Shown: positions 42,529-53,165 of the stretch, in pieces
How positions within the stretch are numbered: position 1 is the stretch's first letter
How the letters are laid out: each line of letters begins with the position of its first letter
NCBI GenBank assembly: GCA_032622095.1
Contig: CP136064.1
Coordinates: forward strand, 108,860,004 to 108,924,003
DNA from: Siphonodentalium dalli
Lineage: Eukaryota; Mollusca; Scaphopoda; Gadilida; Siphonodentaliidae
Direction: 5' to 3'
Length of the DNA stretch: 64,000 nucleotides
The notes under the pieces: model-generated
What the model was told of the DNA's origin: nothing
Database searches by the model: none
What the model saw: the letters and a program-made list of their open reading frames with translations, nothing else
Position numbers and translations under genes: made by a program

Positions 42529-42798
42529 CCCAATAGCTAGCTCTCCCTGAACATGCCTTTTAACTTCCTTTATTGTTTAATGTGCCAGGGGATGATGACT
42601 TACAACAGATGTGTTCTTCTCTCACTGTATTTTTTGCCATTCGATGAGGATATTATATTTTTTTGTCTCCTCTATTAAGCCTGGGGATTCCAGGTATTCC
42701 TTTGGTGCTTGTGTAGTTGGCAGATGTTTTGTGGAAAGTGATAACATAGGATTCTGTCTGATATCAAGGTAGGGAGGCAATTTGCTGTGACTGAATTC
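42529..42798 (+). repeat. Duplicated host segment, copy 1 (empty sites)
   Basis: CTAGCTCTCCCTGAAC, CTTCCTTTATTGTTTAATGT, GTCTCCTCTATTAAGCCTG and GTGGAAAGTGATAACATAGG. The second copy (43428-44765) carries two insertions that this copy lacks. Confidence 0.88.
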
Positions 42799-42819
42799 TT
42801 CTCAGCTTCTTATCCCATT

Positions 42820-43124
42820 TCATGACCAGAGCAGCCCTGGTGCAGCATTAAAGATCCTGTGCCAGTGAATTCTCTTATACAGTAATGCTCTAAGTAATCG
42901 ACTCCTTAACCTATTTAGTCGGAAATATGGCTTGTTGCCATTCATCGGAAAGCCATACTTTAATAGGGCATTACTGTATACGCGAGTCTCCCATAGGGAG
43001 AATACACTGCCTTACAAGGTCAAGGTAAATATTGTTAGGCCAATGTATTCTCTTATATATGCGAGTCTCCCATTGGCATAGGGTTTTTCGCAAATTTTCA
43101 GGAAGCTCCAGTCATGGAAGGGTA
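42820..43124 (-). mobile_element. Family B element interrupted by C
   Basis: CCCATTTCATGACCAGAGCA to CCAGTCATGGAAGGGTAA. A short C element interrupts the first hairpin stem. Confidence 0.88.
42878..42979. mobile_element. Short family C element nested in B at TA
   Basis: TACAGTAATGCTCTAAGTAA to GGGCATTACTGTA, about 100 bp, internally deleted. The B hairpin reads CTCTTATA before it and TATACGCGAGTCTCCC after it, so the target was TA. Confidence 0.9.
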
Positions 43125-43447
43125 ACACCAAGGTGAAAATTGTTCATTGCATTTTGCATATATAATCTGAATGTTGATTTTGAAGATCAGAATGATGTAT
43201 TTAAAAGTTGAAAATACTTCTGAATTTCTTTCGCTCTGTTGGTACCAAGAACGCTGGAATAATTTATATTTCATATAACGAGCAAACAAAATGCTAAATA
43301 AGATTACTGTCTTGGCTGGATGCAGGGGAACATTTTTCAATGAAAAATTATGCAGTCGCAGATAACTTAATAGCCCAACAAAATTAACTAATGGCTTAGG
43401 CACCTGAATAATTTACCCCTACCCAAAGAACTAGCTCTCACTGAACT

Positions 43448-43640
43448 TTAACCCATGACTGGAGCTTCCTGAAATTTTACGAAAACCCTGTGCCAATGTA
43501 TTCTCTTTTTTATATTTACCTTGACCTGGCCTAGCCAGTACATTCTCTTATACAGGGAGCCTCGCATATATAAGAGAATGATGCACTGGCACAGGATCTT
43601 TAAAGCTGCACCAGCGCTGCTCTCGTCATGAAATTGTTAC
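43448..43640 (+). mobile_element. Family B element, shortened
   Basis: TTAACCCATGACTGGAGCTT to CTCGTCATGAAATTGTTA. Both hairpins reduced. Inserted in copy 2 of the duplicated segment. Confidence 0.85.
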
Positions 43641-43868
43641 CTTCCTTTATTGTTTAATGTACCAGGGGATTATAAGTTTTCAGTTTTTATTGACAATTAG
43701 GTCACCTTCACATGTAGAGTAATTTAAATTTAGATAAACAAACAAACAAATAAACAGAACATATGAGAAAGTGTTAAGTGATTGGTGTATGCTGACTTAC
43801 AACAGATGTGTTCTGGCAGTGTATTTCTTGCCATTGGATCAGGATAAATGTTTTTGTCTCCTCTATAA

Positions 43869-44641
43869 AGCTGGTTACACATGGGCGCGGCGCGACCAAC
43901 GCGGTTATCTAGCGAATAAACTTTTTGTCTTCGCCGCGTGAGTGTGTCGCTTTCACATGGCAGCGGCAGAATACTTATAAACACCCGAAGTATTGTGTTT
44001 CATAACATGATTTCTAGAATGGAGGCAGTGTCTGATGACACACTTGTTATAATAGCGCTGGCATATTTGTATCGACAACGGAAAAAGGTACACCCAATTA
44101 ATAAGAAGAGATACTTACATGGTGTATTTAATCATTTATACCGTGAACTCTATTCAGATGAGGACAAATTTATACAATATATACTTTAGAAAGTCAAGGG
44201 AACAGTTTGCACGGATACTGTTCTTCGTCGAAGATGATATAAAGAAAGAATACAGGGCGCGGAAGCCAATCAGCCCACAACAAAGGTTAAATTATATTAT
44301 GACATTGTGCAGCTGAGAGAACTGTTGTGTAAGGGCTAAATTCGCAGAACGTATTTGTATAATTTTTAGGGATTTCCCTTAAAATTGAGGTTGTACTACA
44401 TGACCCGATGAATATGTGTGGAATGCTTTGATCTGACAGTGATTCGTCGCGCGATCGCTCTGCAAAATGGCTCACAGTTCCATTGAAAATAATCGCGCCG
44501 CTCATTAAAAATGTCGCTGCGCGTAAATTGGCCGCGCCGCACCAATGTGTAAGGTCCCGTGCTTCATGACTGCACAAACTCGATCGTCCGGCCGTGTCGG
44601 CCGCGCCGCGTCGGTCGCGTCGCGCCCATGTGTAAGCGGCT
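43869..44641 (+). mobile_element. PIF/Harbinger-like transposon
   Basis: 773 bp. TIRs AGCTGGTTACACATGGGCGC (left) and the inverse of AGCCGCTTACACATGGGCGC (right), flanked by the 3-bp duplication TAA (43866-43868, 44642-44644), as expected for this superfamily. The ends are markedly GC-rich (GGCGCGGCGCGACC, GCCGCGCCGCGTCGG) against AT-rich surroundings. It contains the remains of a transposase gene (44019-44316). Copy 1 of the host duplication preserves the empty site CTCTATTAAGCC. Confidence 0.85.
44019..44316 (+). pseudogene. PIF/Harbinger transposase N-terminal remnant, frameshifted
   Basis: Two overlapping frames. The first starts MEAVSDDTLVIIALAYLYR and runs HPINKKRYLHGVFNHLYREL to a stop at 44189. 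The second carries FRKSREQFARILFFVEDDI and RARKPISPQQRLNYIMTL to a stop at 44316. The order 'HP.N..R...G.F..L..EL', 'F+.S.EQF..IL..VE.DI' and 'RKPISP.QRL' matches the N-terminal region of Harbinger transposases. One frameshift near 44180 separates the frames, and the catalytic DDE domain that should follow is absent, so the gene is dead. Confidence 0.82.
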
Positions 44642-44765
44642 TAAGCCTGTGGTTTCCAGATATTCCTTCAATTATTTGGTGCTTGTATAGTTGGAAGATG
44701 TTTGTGGAAAGTGATAACATAGGATTGGGTCTGATATCAAGGTATGGAGACAGAGTTTGCTGTCA

Positions 44766-45190
44766 ATCAATTATTCTCTGTGACTTAAGGGGCTTCCATG
44801 CCTGAGCTATGTCAGGAGGTGGAAAGTTTAGATGGATCTACTCAGAAAACTACTTAATTGTTTAGCTAGTGCACCAACTGAATGAATCTATGCCATCTGA
44901 AGACCAAATCAAGCAATAACAATGTCAAAAAGATGACTGTAAACATATTTTTAGAAGGGAAATTTTGGGAACAGCATTCTCAGCAAGTCCAAAAAAATAT
45001 TGGAAATGAATAACTGCCATAAAAAGTACATGATCTGAACTAGTAAAAGGCTCTAATGACAATTTAATAGCGTGCAACACTGCGCCATGACTGTTAAAAC
45101 ATTGTTAGTTTGTGCTGGAAAATTGTAAGCATCCATTTGCAAGAACAGATACATTAAAGAACCAACCCAATTAATACAAATGTTAGTATG
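44766..45190. other. Non-coding, no recognised feature
   Basis: Near 45005-45060 there is a repeat of 24090-24145 (GAATAACTGCCATAAAAAGT, ACATGATCTGAACTAGT). Nothing coding. Confidence 0.6.
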
Positions 45191-45391
45191 TACAGTAATG
45201 CCCTAAATAATCGACTCCTTAACCACAGCAGAATTATGGGTAACTTTTCAGGATTTAGTCGGAAATATGGCTTGTTGCCTCACTGAGAGCTTTCCAATGA
45301 ATGCGAACAAGCCATATTTCCGACTAAATCCTGAAAAGTTACCCATAATTCTGCTGTGGTTAAGGAGTCGATTATTTAGGGCATTACTGTA
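45191..45391. mobile_element. Family C palindrome
   Basis: TACAGTAATGCCCTAAATAA to GGGCATTACTGTA; part of the left central arm is missing. Confidence 0.92.
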
Positions 45392-45862
45392 GGCCATTCA
45401 CTCAAGCAGAGAGCAAACAACTGTAAATAGACCAAAGTATAAGAATTAGCTGATCAGCCGGGGATTTGGCTATGGACATATGACCTAAACCTCATCTCAG
45501 CCCAAAGGTTTATATAAGTTCTTACAAAATGGATGCCTACAATTTTCAAAGGGTAAAAAACTCCTGACCCTGATTCCTATATTATCAGAACAACTGGAGC
45601 ACCAAATAACTCTATTTCTTTTTATGTTCCTAAGCTCTGATTTGGAAGTCGATATTGACATAATCTCTCTCTAACATCCAAATGCAAATTACTTCCAGGA
45701 AGCATTTGTAGCTGTAAAACGACAATCTCCACTGAGAATTTGATTTATGTTCTGGTGTTATTGATATTCTGGCTTTCCTTCAATCTCAGACTATTGACAG
45801 GAGTGAGCAAACTTTAGTTTACAAACTGGAGTTTTATTGCCGTTTACATGTTCTTATTACCA

Positions 45863-46305
45863 AGCCTGCAAATAGTGTGTCTGTCATTTGCAGAATGAGG
45901 TCCCCAGAGGGTGAATTTAGTTGCGCTATCCTGCACGGTGGGCAAGTTTCATCAAATTCACCCTTTGGGAACCTCATTCTGCTTTAGGCCTCTTCTTCTA
46001 TGGGAGACCTAGGATCAGATTAAGTTCCCCAGTTGATGTTGGTGATGTTCACCCATTAATAGTCACCTCGAATGTGCATTTTATCTTCTGCAAACTAGGG
46101 GATATAGAAACTTCCAGAAGGGAAAAAGTAACTAAAAACAATGTTAATATGAGACTATAGATATTTCCCAGAAGATGAGGCCTAAGCAGAATGAGATCCC
46201 CAGAGGTGAATTTATTGATGCTAGACCGCTGTATGGGATAGGTTCACTAATTTCACCCTCTTCATACCTCATTCTGCAAATGACAGACACACTACTTGCA
46301 GGCCT
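45863..46305. mobile_element. Family D twin-hairpin element, longest TIR
   Basis: AAGCCTGCAAATAGTGTGTC at left; inverse of AGGCCTGCAAGTAGTGTGTC at right. Two eroded hairpins, 45890-45985 and 46185-46275. Confidence 0.88.
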
Positions 46306-47160
46306 GATTATTACTTCTTCATTGAGCCTCAGCTTCCTCCATTAAATATCACAGTACAATATGAGATCCCCATCAAGGAAGCACCACTCAAGAACCTCTT
46401 CAGGTTTACTTTCATCACTTTCTTAATATTGACACTCGTGTTGGTGTACATCATTTAGTGTTACTAGCTTTCTTCACAATTGATCCTCTACTTAAAGGAA
46501 CGTGTCAGTTTTTAGCCAAATTTTTTCATAATATATTCCGCTGTAATTTTTTTTTATCAAATTTGAATAAAATATACTTCCATAAATCACCCATTGGTAT
46601 AGTTTTGTTGGGTTCTAAAGTGTAGGTCTGTAATACAGTCCTTAAAATCCATCCATTTTTGAGAGTATCAAATTGATTCACAATTTTGAGGGTACGAGAA
46701 TCAAACTCAAATCCTGATTATGCCACAAGTTGCATGGTTGGGGGGGGGGGGGGGGTATGGTGTATCAAAGGTGTTGATGTGAATGTGACAGGAATGCAGA
46801 ATTGCAAAATTTATTGTTATTATTGAAAGATTTACAGGGGGTATTGGTCAAAATATTCAACAGTTTGGAAATTTCATACCTGACACAACAGTAGTTGGAA
46901 ATTTTATACCACATATAGATTGAATTTGTTCTCATTGTTTGATTTTCCAACCAGCAGGATATATTTTCTACTTTTTGATACGAAATAGACATCAGTTGGA
47001 AATGTCAAGGTGGGAAATCCCTCCACCAACAAAGACCCTCTAACCACATCCCTCAAGCTTATCACAGCCCTGTATGGTGAGCTCTATTGCCCTACTCTGT
47101 GCAGTGCTTGATGCCCTGTTTCGATCCAGAAAGTTTGTCCCAGCCCTGATATGTTATGGT
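46306..47160. other. Non-coding with a poly-G tract
   Basis: G run at 46739-46755. No gene or element recognised. Confidence 0.55.
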
Positions 47161-47168
47161 TATTTATT

Positions 47169-47915
47169 ATACCCCCTGCAACAAAGTTGTGGGGGGTATA
47201 CTGGAATCAGCTTGTCCGTCCGCCCGTCGTCCGTGAACACAAATTTGTCCGGAGTTTTTCTCAGTCGTTTGTTCATCAATTTCCGTGAAACTTGGCACAG
47301 ACATCAACCACCATGGGAACCTGTGCACCTGCGATTATGACGTCTGTCAGACTTTTTTGGTGGAGTTATCCCCCCTTTTTCGACTTAGAAAATTTTCGCA
47401 ACATATATAATTTTGTCCGAGCTTTTATTCCTACATTTTTAGGTCATTTTTTTTTTAAACTTGGCACAGATATTTAGTACCATGGGAACCTGTGCACCTG
47501 CGATTATGACGTCTGTCCGACATTTTTTGGTGGAGTTATCCCCCTTTTTCGACTTAGAATTTGTTTTGCAACATGCATAATTTTGTCCGAGCTTTTATTC
47601 CTACATTTTTAGGTCAAATGTTTTTTAATTTTGGCACTGATATTTAGTACCATGGGAAGCTGTGCACCTGCGATTAAGATGTCTGTCCGACTTTTTTTTT
47701 GTGGAGTTATTCCCCTTTTTCGACTTAGAACATTTTCGCAACATGCATAATTTTGTCCGAGCTTTTATCCTACATTTTTCGGTCAATAGGTTTAAGATTA
47801 GGGTTAGAGTTGTGCACCTGCAATGGGAACTGTTATTTTATTCTTTTAACTAAATGTTTACTGACATGTGAAACATCTTAGTATTTTAAAAACACTGGGG
47901 GGGGGGGGGGGGTAT
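47169..47915 (+). repeat. Composite tandem repeat, about 173-bp units
   Basis: Bounded by ATACCCCCTGCAACAAAG at left and a G14 run with GGGGTATCC at right. After TTGTCCGTCCGCCCGTCGTC come three units (from about 47287, 47459, 47632) with ACTTGGCACAGA.AT, ACCATGGGAACCTGTGCACC, TGCGATTATGACGTCTGTC and GGTGGAGTTATCCCCC. Same overall plan as 15127-16010. Confidence 0.85.
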
Positions 47916-48960
47916 CCTTAGTCCCATTGGGACAGTCACACCTCTAGGTTACAATACACCAAATACAAATTAGTAGAGTGATTTCCCCTGGCACCCCCAA
48001 GCTAGGATCAGCATAAACAAAATTCTGGCAGCTGAATGGTCAATGATACATGGATGAAAAGAGCACGAAAAAATGCACAAAGCTGTTTCCTGTCGAGAAA
48101 CATCAAATATAGCCACATGGTAAATGGTTATGGCTGTACAAATGGCAAATAATTTATGGGAGGTGTTGGTGTTTTTTTCAATGTCATTTTTTTCTCAATT
48201 TTAAGGGTAGTGTGACGTTTGTCAAGCTGCAGTGTGATCCAGCACATTTACAAGTACTTTTGGGCACATTTCCGTGTGTCTAAAAGGACGTTCTTTAATT
48301 TTAAATACTCGTGCAGGGTCAACCCTTTCCTGCGAATACAGGCCAGCAGGATTTGTTAACACTGAGGCCTATGTAAATCATTTGGTGTATTGTAACCTAT
48401 AGTTTCCCCTGCCGAGTGCAGTGCAGGCCTGCTCTTTTCCAGACAATCTATCCCACCCTGTGCTATATCATGTGTCCTCCCCTGCTCAGTGCTGCACTAG
48501 TTTACTCGGATTCAGACAATCTATCCCGGGCCCAGCCCTCAGACTGGTATTCTGGTAATTCTAATTGGTAGGATTGTTTCAACTAATTGGAATCAGTCCC
48601 TACACTGCAGGTAACTATTCTCTATGAATAGAGAACCAAATGCATTCTGGATCAAATTGAGTACTGAACCCCTGCAGTTACATCCATTATAGCCAGTTAA
48701 CAACTCCTTTACTGAATAAATAATAGGTTTGTTGAGACTGGAACCTTGGTTTTGTATAAACCATGCATCCTGTATATTCAGATGCCACAGATATGATATG
48801 TCAAGCCAGATCTCCAAACATATGTCTTTATACATGTACATATTAATGCATCACTATTATGTTGCTCTATTGGCATCAGTCAGAAATAAGGAACAGTGGC
48901 ATCATGAAGACCCTGGAGTTCTATTTATTTGGGGGAGGTCCCAGTACATACGTACACATG
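47916..48960. other. Non-coding, no recognised feature
   Basis: Short direct repeat AGACAATCTATCCC at about 48442 and 48514. No gene seen. Confidence 0.5.
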
Positions 48961-49098
48961 TACAGTAATGCCCTGAATAATCTACTCCTTAACCACAGCA
49001 GAATTATGGGTAACTTTTCAGGATTTAGTTGGAAATCCTGAAAAGTTACCCATAATTCTGCTGTGGTTAAAGAGTCGATTAATTAGGACATTACTGTA
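48961..49098. mobile_element. Family C palindrome, symmetric central deletion
   Basis: TACAGTAATGCCCTGAATAA to GGACATTACTGTA, 138 bp. The arms meet at TTAGTTGGAAATCCTGAAAA, so the central part of both arms is gone and the palindrome remains. Confidence 0.92.
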
Positions 49099-49640
49099 GG
49101 TTACAAAAGCAGTTCCAATTAAAATTAGACTCTGGAACAAGTTTCAGTGTCTAAAGGATATCACTGTGTGCACATTACCACTGCTATATAAATAGCTTCT
49201 GCATTGCAATCCATGCAGTGTGACTTCACAGAGCACAAATAGTTTAACAATTGACAGATATCTCCTTTCGGTTTTGTTTTTATCCCCACTTCAAACTTGT
49301 GTTAACTGTTGAAATTCTTGGAAATACATTTCTATTCGCCTTGCTGGGTATTATTGGTCAATTCTGGACTCTTCATAGACGATTTTTGTGTTTAATTAGT
49401 GGTCATAATCTCTAATTTTGTGAACTCTGTGTGAAATATTATGAATGTGACAGAAAATTTATTGCGCTATATATGTTTAGCTATGTTGCGAATCGACTGC
49501 TGTATAGGAATTCCTACAATCTATACTATACTATTCTAATCTATACTTTTGGTACTGCAGGAAAATCCATTTAGTAGTCAAAAATGAACCCAGTTATTCA
49601 GAGCTTGGTAAGTTTTGTTTGAACTACCAATATTGTGTCC
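49099..49640. other. Non-coding, no recognised feature
   Basis: AT-rich sequence without recognised repeats or coding frame. Confidence 0.5.
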
Positions 49641-49818
49641 TTAACCCCGTTTATACTGAATGAATTCTCCCACTCAGTTATAAAAGTATACATTGGAATG
49701 GTCTATTATTCATCAGGAAAAATAACAGACAACTATTAAAATACAAGTGCAGAAGGATCGATTCCTATTTATTGGAGGGAACTACTCATCACTGAGTATT
49801 TAGTAAAGAAAGGGTTAA
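49641..49818 (-). mobile_element. Family A MITE, short form
   Basis: TTAACCCCGTTTATACTGAA to TAGTAAAGAAAGGGTTAA, 178 bp; the central hairpin is lost. Confidence 0.88.
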
Positions 49819-50397
49819 CAGAATTGCACTGAGTTGTCTATTTTATTCCTAAGTGTCCTACAGATTGTCACAATATAAATTAGCACATCACGCAATCAGA
49901 CCCATGTATCCACATCCCCAGCTGTCAAACTCAAGCAAATCAGGCTGAATCAGGACAATCTTTTCCCTAACTCATTATTTCTCAAGGTTAGCTTCAATTT
50001 TATCATTTTAAAATCAATCTCTGAGATTTGCAGAATTCTCTTTATACAGAGATTTATTGGAGCTTTCTGCCATCTATTCATTCATAGATCAGCTGTTTTC
50101 TCTCGTTCCCTGTGGATCCGACATAACACACAAATATACTTTCGCAATTATTGATTAGTCTGAAGCCTTGCTGAGCTTTTGTAGATTTCTAAGATGTAAT
50201 TTTTTTTTTACAGCATACTGGTTTTCTTAAACAAATAACAAATCTAACACGTGCCTATGTGCAGTGTATTTGCAAGAAAGAACAATGTAGTCTGGTCAAG
50301 AACAATGCATGGATAATGCCATTAGCAGATGAATAGCCTCTTTTATTAAGGCCATGTTTTTTATTTGTTGGTTTTAAATAGGGATATTTTAAAGGCT

Positions 50398-50583
50398 TAA
50401 AAAATATAAATTGGAGGCGACTAATTAAAGTCCTTCTTGTTATAGTGCCTACTGGTGGTAGGGTGCGCAGAGAATGAGGATCCGCGCTATCTCTCTCTTT
50501 GTTTGCGAGCTGAGGTGCTGTGCTGAGGTTTAGTGTTCCAGATTTGTGTGTGTGCATTTAGTTCCCCTTTGTAAGTTGTCAAC
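50398..50583 (+). promoter_or_regulatory. Possible promoter and 5' leader of a first exon
   Basis: AAAAAATATAAATTGG near 50400 could be a TATA box about 30 bases before a more GC-rich leader (50440-50583). This rests only on composition and on the candidate start codon that follows. Confidence 0.2.
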
Positions 50584-50647
50584 ATGGATTACTATAGTGA
50601 GGGACACGTTGGGTGTGGGGAAGTTGATGTCAACGGGTGTGACACTG
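50584..50647 (+). CDS. Candidate first coding exon (unconfirmed)
   Basis: ATG in a strong context (CAACATGG) opens a 21-codon frame, MDYYSEGHVGCGEVDVNGCD and one more codon, ending at a good donor (GTGAGA at 50648) in phase 1. The composition differs from the AT-rich surroundings. Exon 7 of the myosin also ends in phase 1, so an alternative first exon feeding the same downstream exon is possible in principle. No protein family recognised; chance is a fair alternative. Confidence 0.3.
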
Positions 50648-50711
50648 GTGAGAGAAATGCTCGTGGCCATATTTAATGTGATTGAGTAATGAGGTAATAA
50701 ATTCAAAAAGG

Positions 50712-50761
50712 CGAGGATGATCCTCCAGGGAGGTAATTACCTCCCTGGAGGATCATCCTCG
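50712..50761. repeat. Perfect 50-bp palindrome
   Basis: The 25-base arm CGAGGATGATCCTCCAGGGA, then GGTAA, is followed without spacer by its exact inverse. After one mismatch the symmetry continues into AAAAAG/CTTTTTT. No other copy in the window. Confidence 0.97.
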
Positions 50762-50969
50762 ACTTTTTTAGCTTAAAAAATTTAATTTAGAAGTAACAGT
50801 TGCCAAATTATGAAAATTTCCTCAAGAATATAGCAATAGTATAGTATAATCATTGTATGGATGCGATATTTTTCACAAAACAAAACCACAAAACAAAACA
50901 CAAGCATATATATATACACACACAGCACGTACAGAGTGAGCGATAAGCAAAACACTCAACACCGGTGCT

Positions 50970-51218
50970 TGCTGAAATTTTGCGAAAACCCTGTGCCAAT
51001 GCATTTTCTTTTATATGCGAGTCTCCCATAAGGAGCCTCACATAGATAAGAGAATACATTTACCTAACAATATATACCTTGACCTTGTAAACCAGTGCAT
51101 TATCTTATATATGTGAGGCTCCCTATGGGAGACTCGCATATATAAGAGAATGCACTGTTTGAGAATCATTTATAATGGTGCATCAGCACAGCTCCCGAAA
51201 TCTGTATTAAAGGGTTAA
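50970..51218 (+). mobile_element. Family B twin-hairpin MITE, ends eroded
   Basis: TGCTGAAATTTTGCGAAAAC to TATTAAAGGGTTAA; the second hairpin tip CTCCC-TAT-GGGAG is intact. Confidence 0.85.
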
Positions 51219-52172
51219 TCATTCAAATTTGATAAACTGAGCAGTTTCAAAATACTTGGTATGATATAAACTAGGACACTCCTTCATTTTCCTGGACTAG
51301 CCATGATTATTTGTGTTGGCAAAATGAAAAATAAAAATCACCCACCCAACAGCACCCACCATAATTTTCAGAAAAGGTTGGATCAGAATCTAACAAATAT
51401 TGTTGTGTGGCCTAATGCACGTGCATGTTATTGTAAAGAATCCATTTTATTGAGCTTATTGGAATTAGTGACAATAAATGCACTGGAATCTGCTGCAGGT
51501 ATAATAACATTTATAGAACTGCAGCCCATCTCCCTGATTATAAGGTATTGAATGATATTATAATGCCTTTGTTCTCTTTCCTGTTGTTCTTTGTTGACTA
51601 GATACTTTGTTGAATTACGGTACCTCTATTCTTTCTTTTATATCTTCTTTGTACTCTTGTCTATGTAGTGATTCTGTTGCCAGTTGCTTTCCGGGAGTAT
51701 GTGGTTTGAAAAGCTGATGAAAATCCTATATCGAAATTACATCTCTAGAACTCTTGTGTTAAAATTAGGTTCTGTGTTTAACATATAGCAGATCACGTCA
51801 GAGATCAGAGGTCAATGACGTGTTGACAATTTTCCCGCACACTGTCAAACTCAACTATTGTTGGAAAACTGAATACAGGCGATATATCCATAATTCATAT
51901 TACTCCTCGCAATATAGGAGACATCATCTTCAAGTTTTTATCAGTCAACGATATTCATGACTGATTATTCTTTCGCATCTAGTTGTATTTATAACTATTT
52001 CTAAATACTACGATTCTCACAAACATTTACTACGACAGGAATGCACTCCATATTTGGAAAAACGGTTTATTACGTCATGTTGGGAATGTCGCGTTGTCGT
52101 AGAAATGAAATATTCAGATATAATAATTCAGATATAGGATTTTCGTTGGCTTTTCAAAGAGACTGGTGGCTT
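51219..52172. other. Non-coding, no recognised feature
   Basis: No element or exon recognised. Confidence 0.5.
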
Positions 52173-52475
52173 CTATGTGCAGTGGAGTGATTTCCCAGTG
52201 AAAGTAGTACTATATGTGCGGTCTTTCCTCCACCCGTAAACTGACAACATTGTGATATGGCCTAGCAAGCCAATCAATTTAAACTCCCAAATGGAATCTA
52301 CCATGAGACAGTGAATTCGCATTGCAATTCCATCATGATTATAATCATCCATGGAATCAGAATTATCTCCCTTCGGGTCAGTTATTTTCTCCATGAGCTC
52401 GTCATTTTGAGTTTCCACCAGTGTCTGATTATATGATTCGACTATAGTAGACAATCTATCATTATTCATCAGCAT
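52173..52475 (-). CDS. Unrecognised minus-strand open frame (doubtful)
   Basis: 100 codons, starting MLMNNDRLSTIVESYNQTL and acidic in the middle (PKGDNSDSMDDYNHDG). It is not part of any repeat found here, which sets it apart from most open frames in the window. No family recognised; chance is likely. Confidence 0.2.
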   Translation of the reverse strand: MLMNNDRLSTIVESYNQTLVETQNDELMEKITDPKGDNSDSMDDYNHDGIAMRIHCLMVDSIWEFKLIGLLGHITMLSVYGWRKDRTYSTTFTGKSLHCT

Positions 52476-52613
52476 ACCTCAGCCTCTGTCTGACAGATGT
52501 GATTATCCGAGCAGTCACCTGATGATGTACAGGGATGATCCCTTCAGCTATTTTAATTCTCAGACCACTGGCGGCTGTCCATTACAAACAACCCCAATGA
52601 AATACATATATTG

Positions 52614-52833
52614 TACAGTAATGCCATAAAGAATCGACTCCCTAAACACATTAGAATTATGGGTAATTTTTCAGGATTTAGTTGAAAATATGGCTTGTTG
52701 CCATTCATCAGAAAGCTCTCAGTGAGAGCTTTCCGATGAATGGCAACAAGCCATATTTCCGACTAAATCCTGAATAATTACCCATAATTCTGCTGTGGAT
52801 ATAAAGGAGTTGATTATTTAGGGCATTACTGTA
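52614..52833. mobile_element. Family C palindrome, full length
   Basis: TACAGTAATGCCATAAAGAA to GGGCATTACTGTA, centre GCTCTCAGTGAGAGC. Confidence 0.93.
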
Positions 52834-52872
52834 GCTGATCGAAGCTTCTATGATTTACCAGTGCCCCTAATT

Positions 52873-53165
52873 TAACCCTTTCTATGGCAAATACTCATTG
52901 ACGAATAGGTCCCTTTAAAGGCCCACTTAATTTTTGAACGCCAAGATAACATTGTACACAACATATTCCATATTATCAGGGTTTCCGCTAGGGGTTGGGG
53001 AAATGTGGCCATATTTGGGAAGCACCCGGCGCCCTGTCAGGAGAAAATTTGGATGTTTAACACTGAAAAGTAGCCATTTCCTTGTACTTGAGGCAACAAG
53101 CAGGAACATTGAAGCTTTGTATAGAAAACACATTAAAACAGATCGTCTTTCTTTGATCTCAAGTT
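52873..53165. mobile_element. Family A left end cut by a G-type left end and other repeat sequence
   Basis: TTAACCCTTTCTATGGCAAA (A) is interrupted at a TTTAA by AAAGGCCCACTTAATTTTTG (G). At 52980-53040, TTTCCGCTAGGGGTTGGGGA and GGGAAGCACCCGGCGCCCTG look like a fragment of another repeat. Confidence 0.6.

Larger units (their letters stand above)
43641..44765 (+). repeat. Duplicated host segment, copy 2, carrying the Harbinger element
   Basis: CCTTCCTTTATTGTTTAATG, then an extra stretch of about 130 bp (43681-43795), then GACTTACAACAGATGTGTTC and, after the Harbinger element, GTGGAAAGTGATAACATAGG, in the same order as copy 1. Confidence 0.85.

Noticed and set aside
43938-44189. Intact host gene at the Harbinger locus
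   Set aside because: The frame matches the transposase N-terminus, is frameshifted and lies between TIRs with a target duplication.
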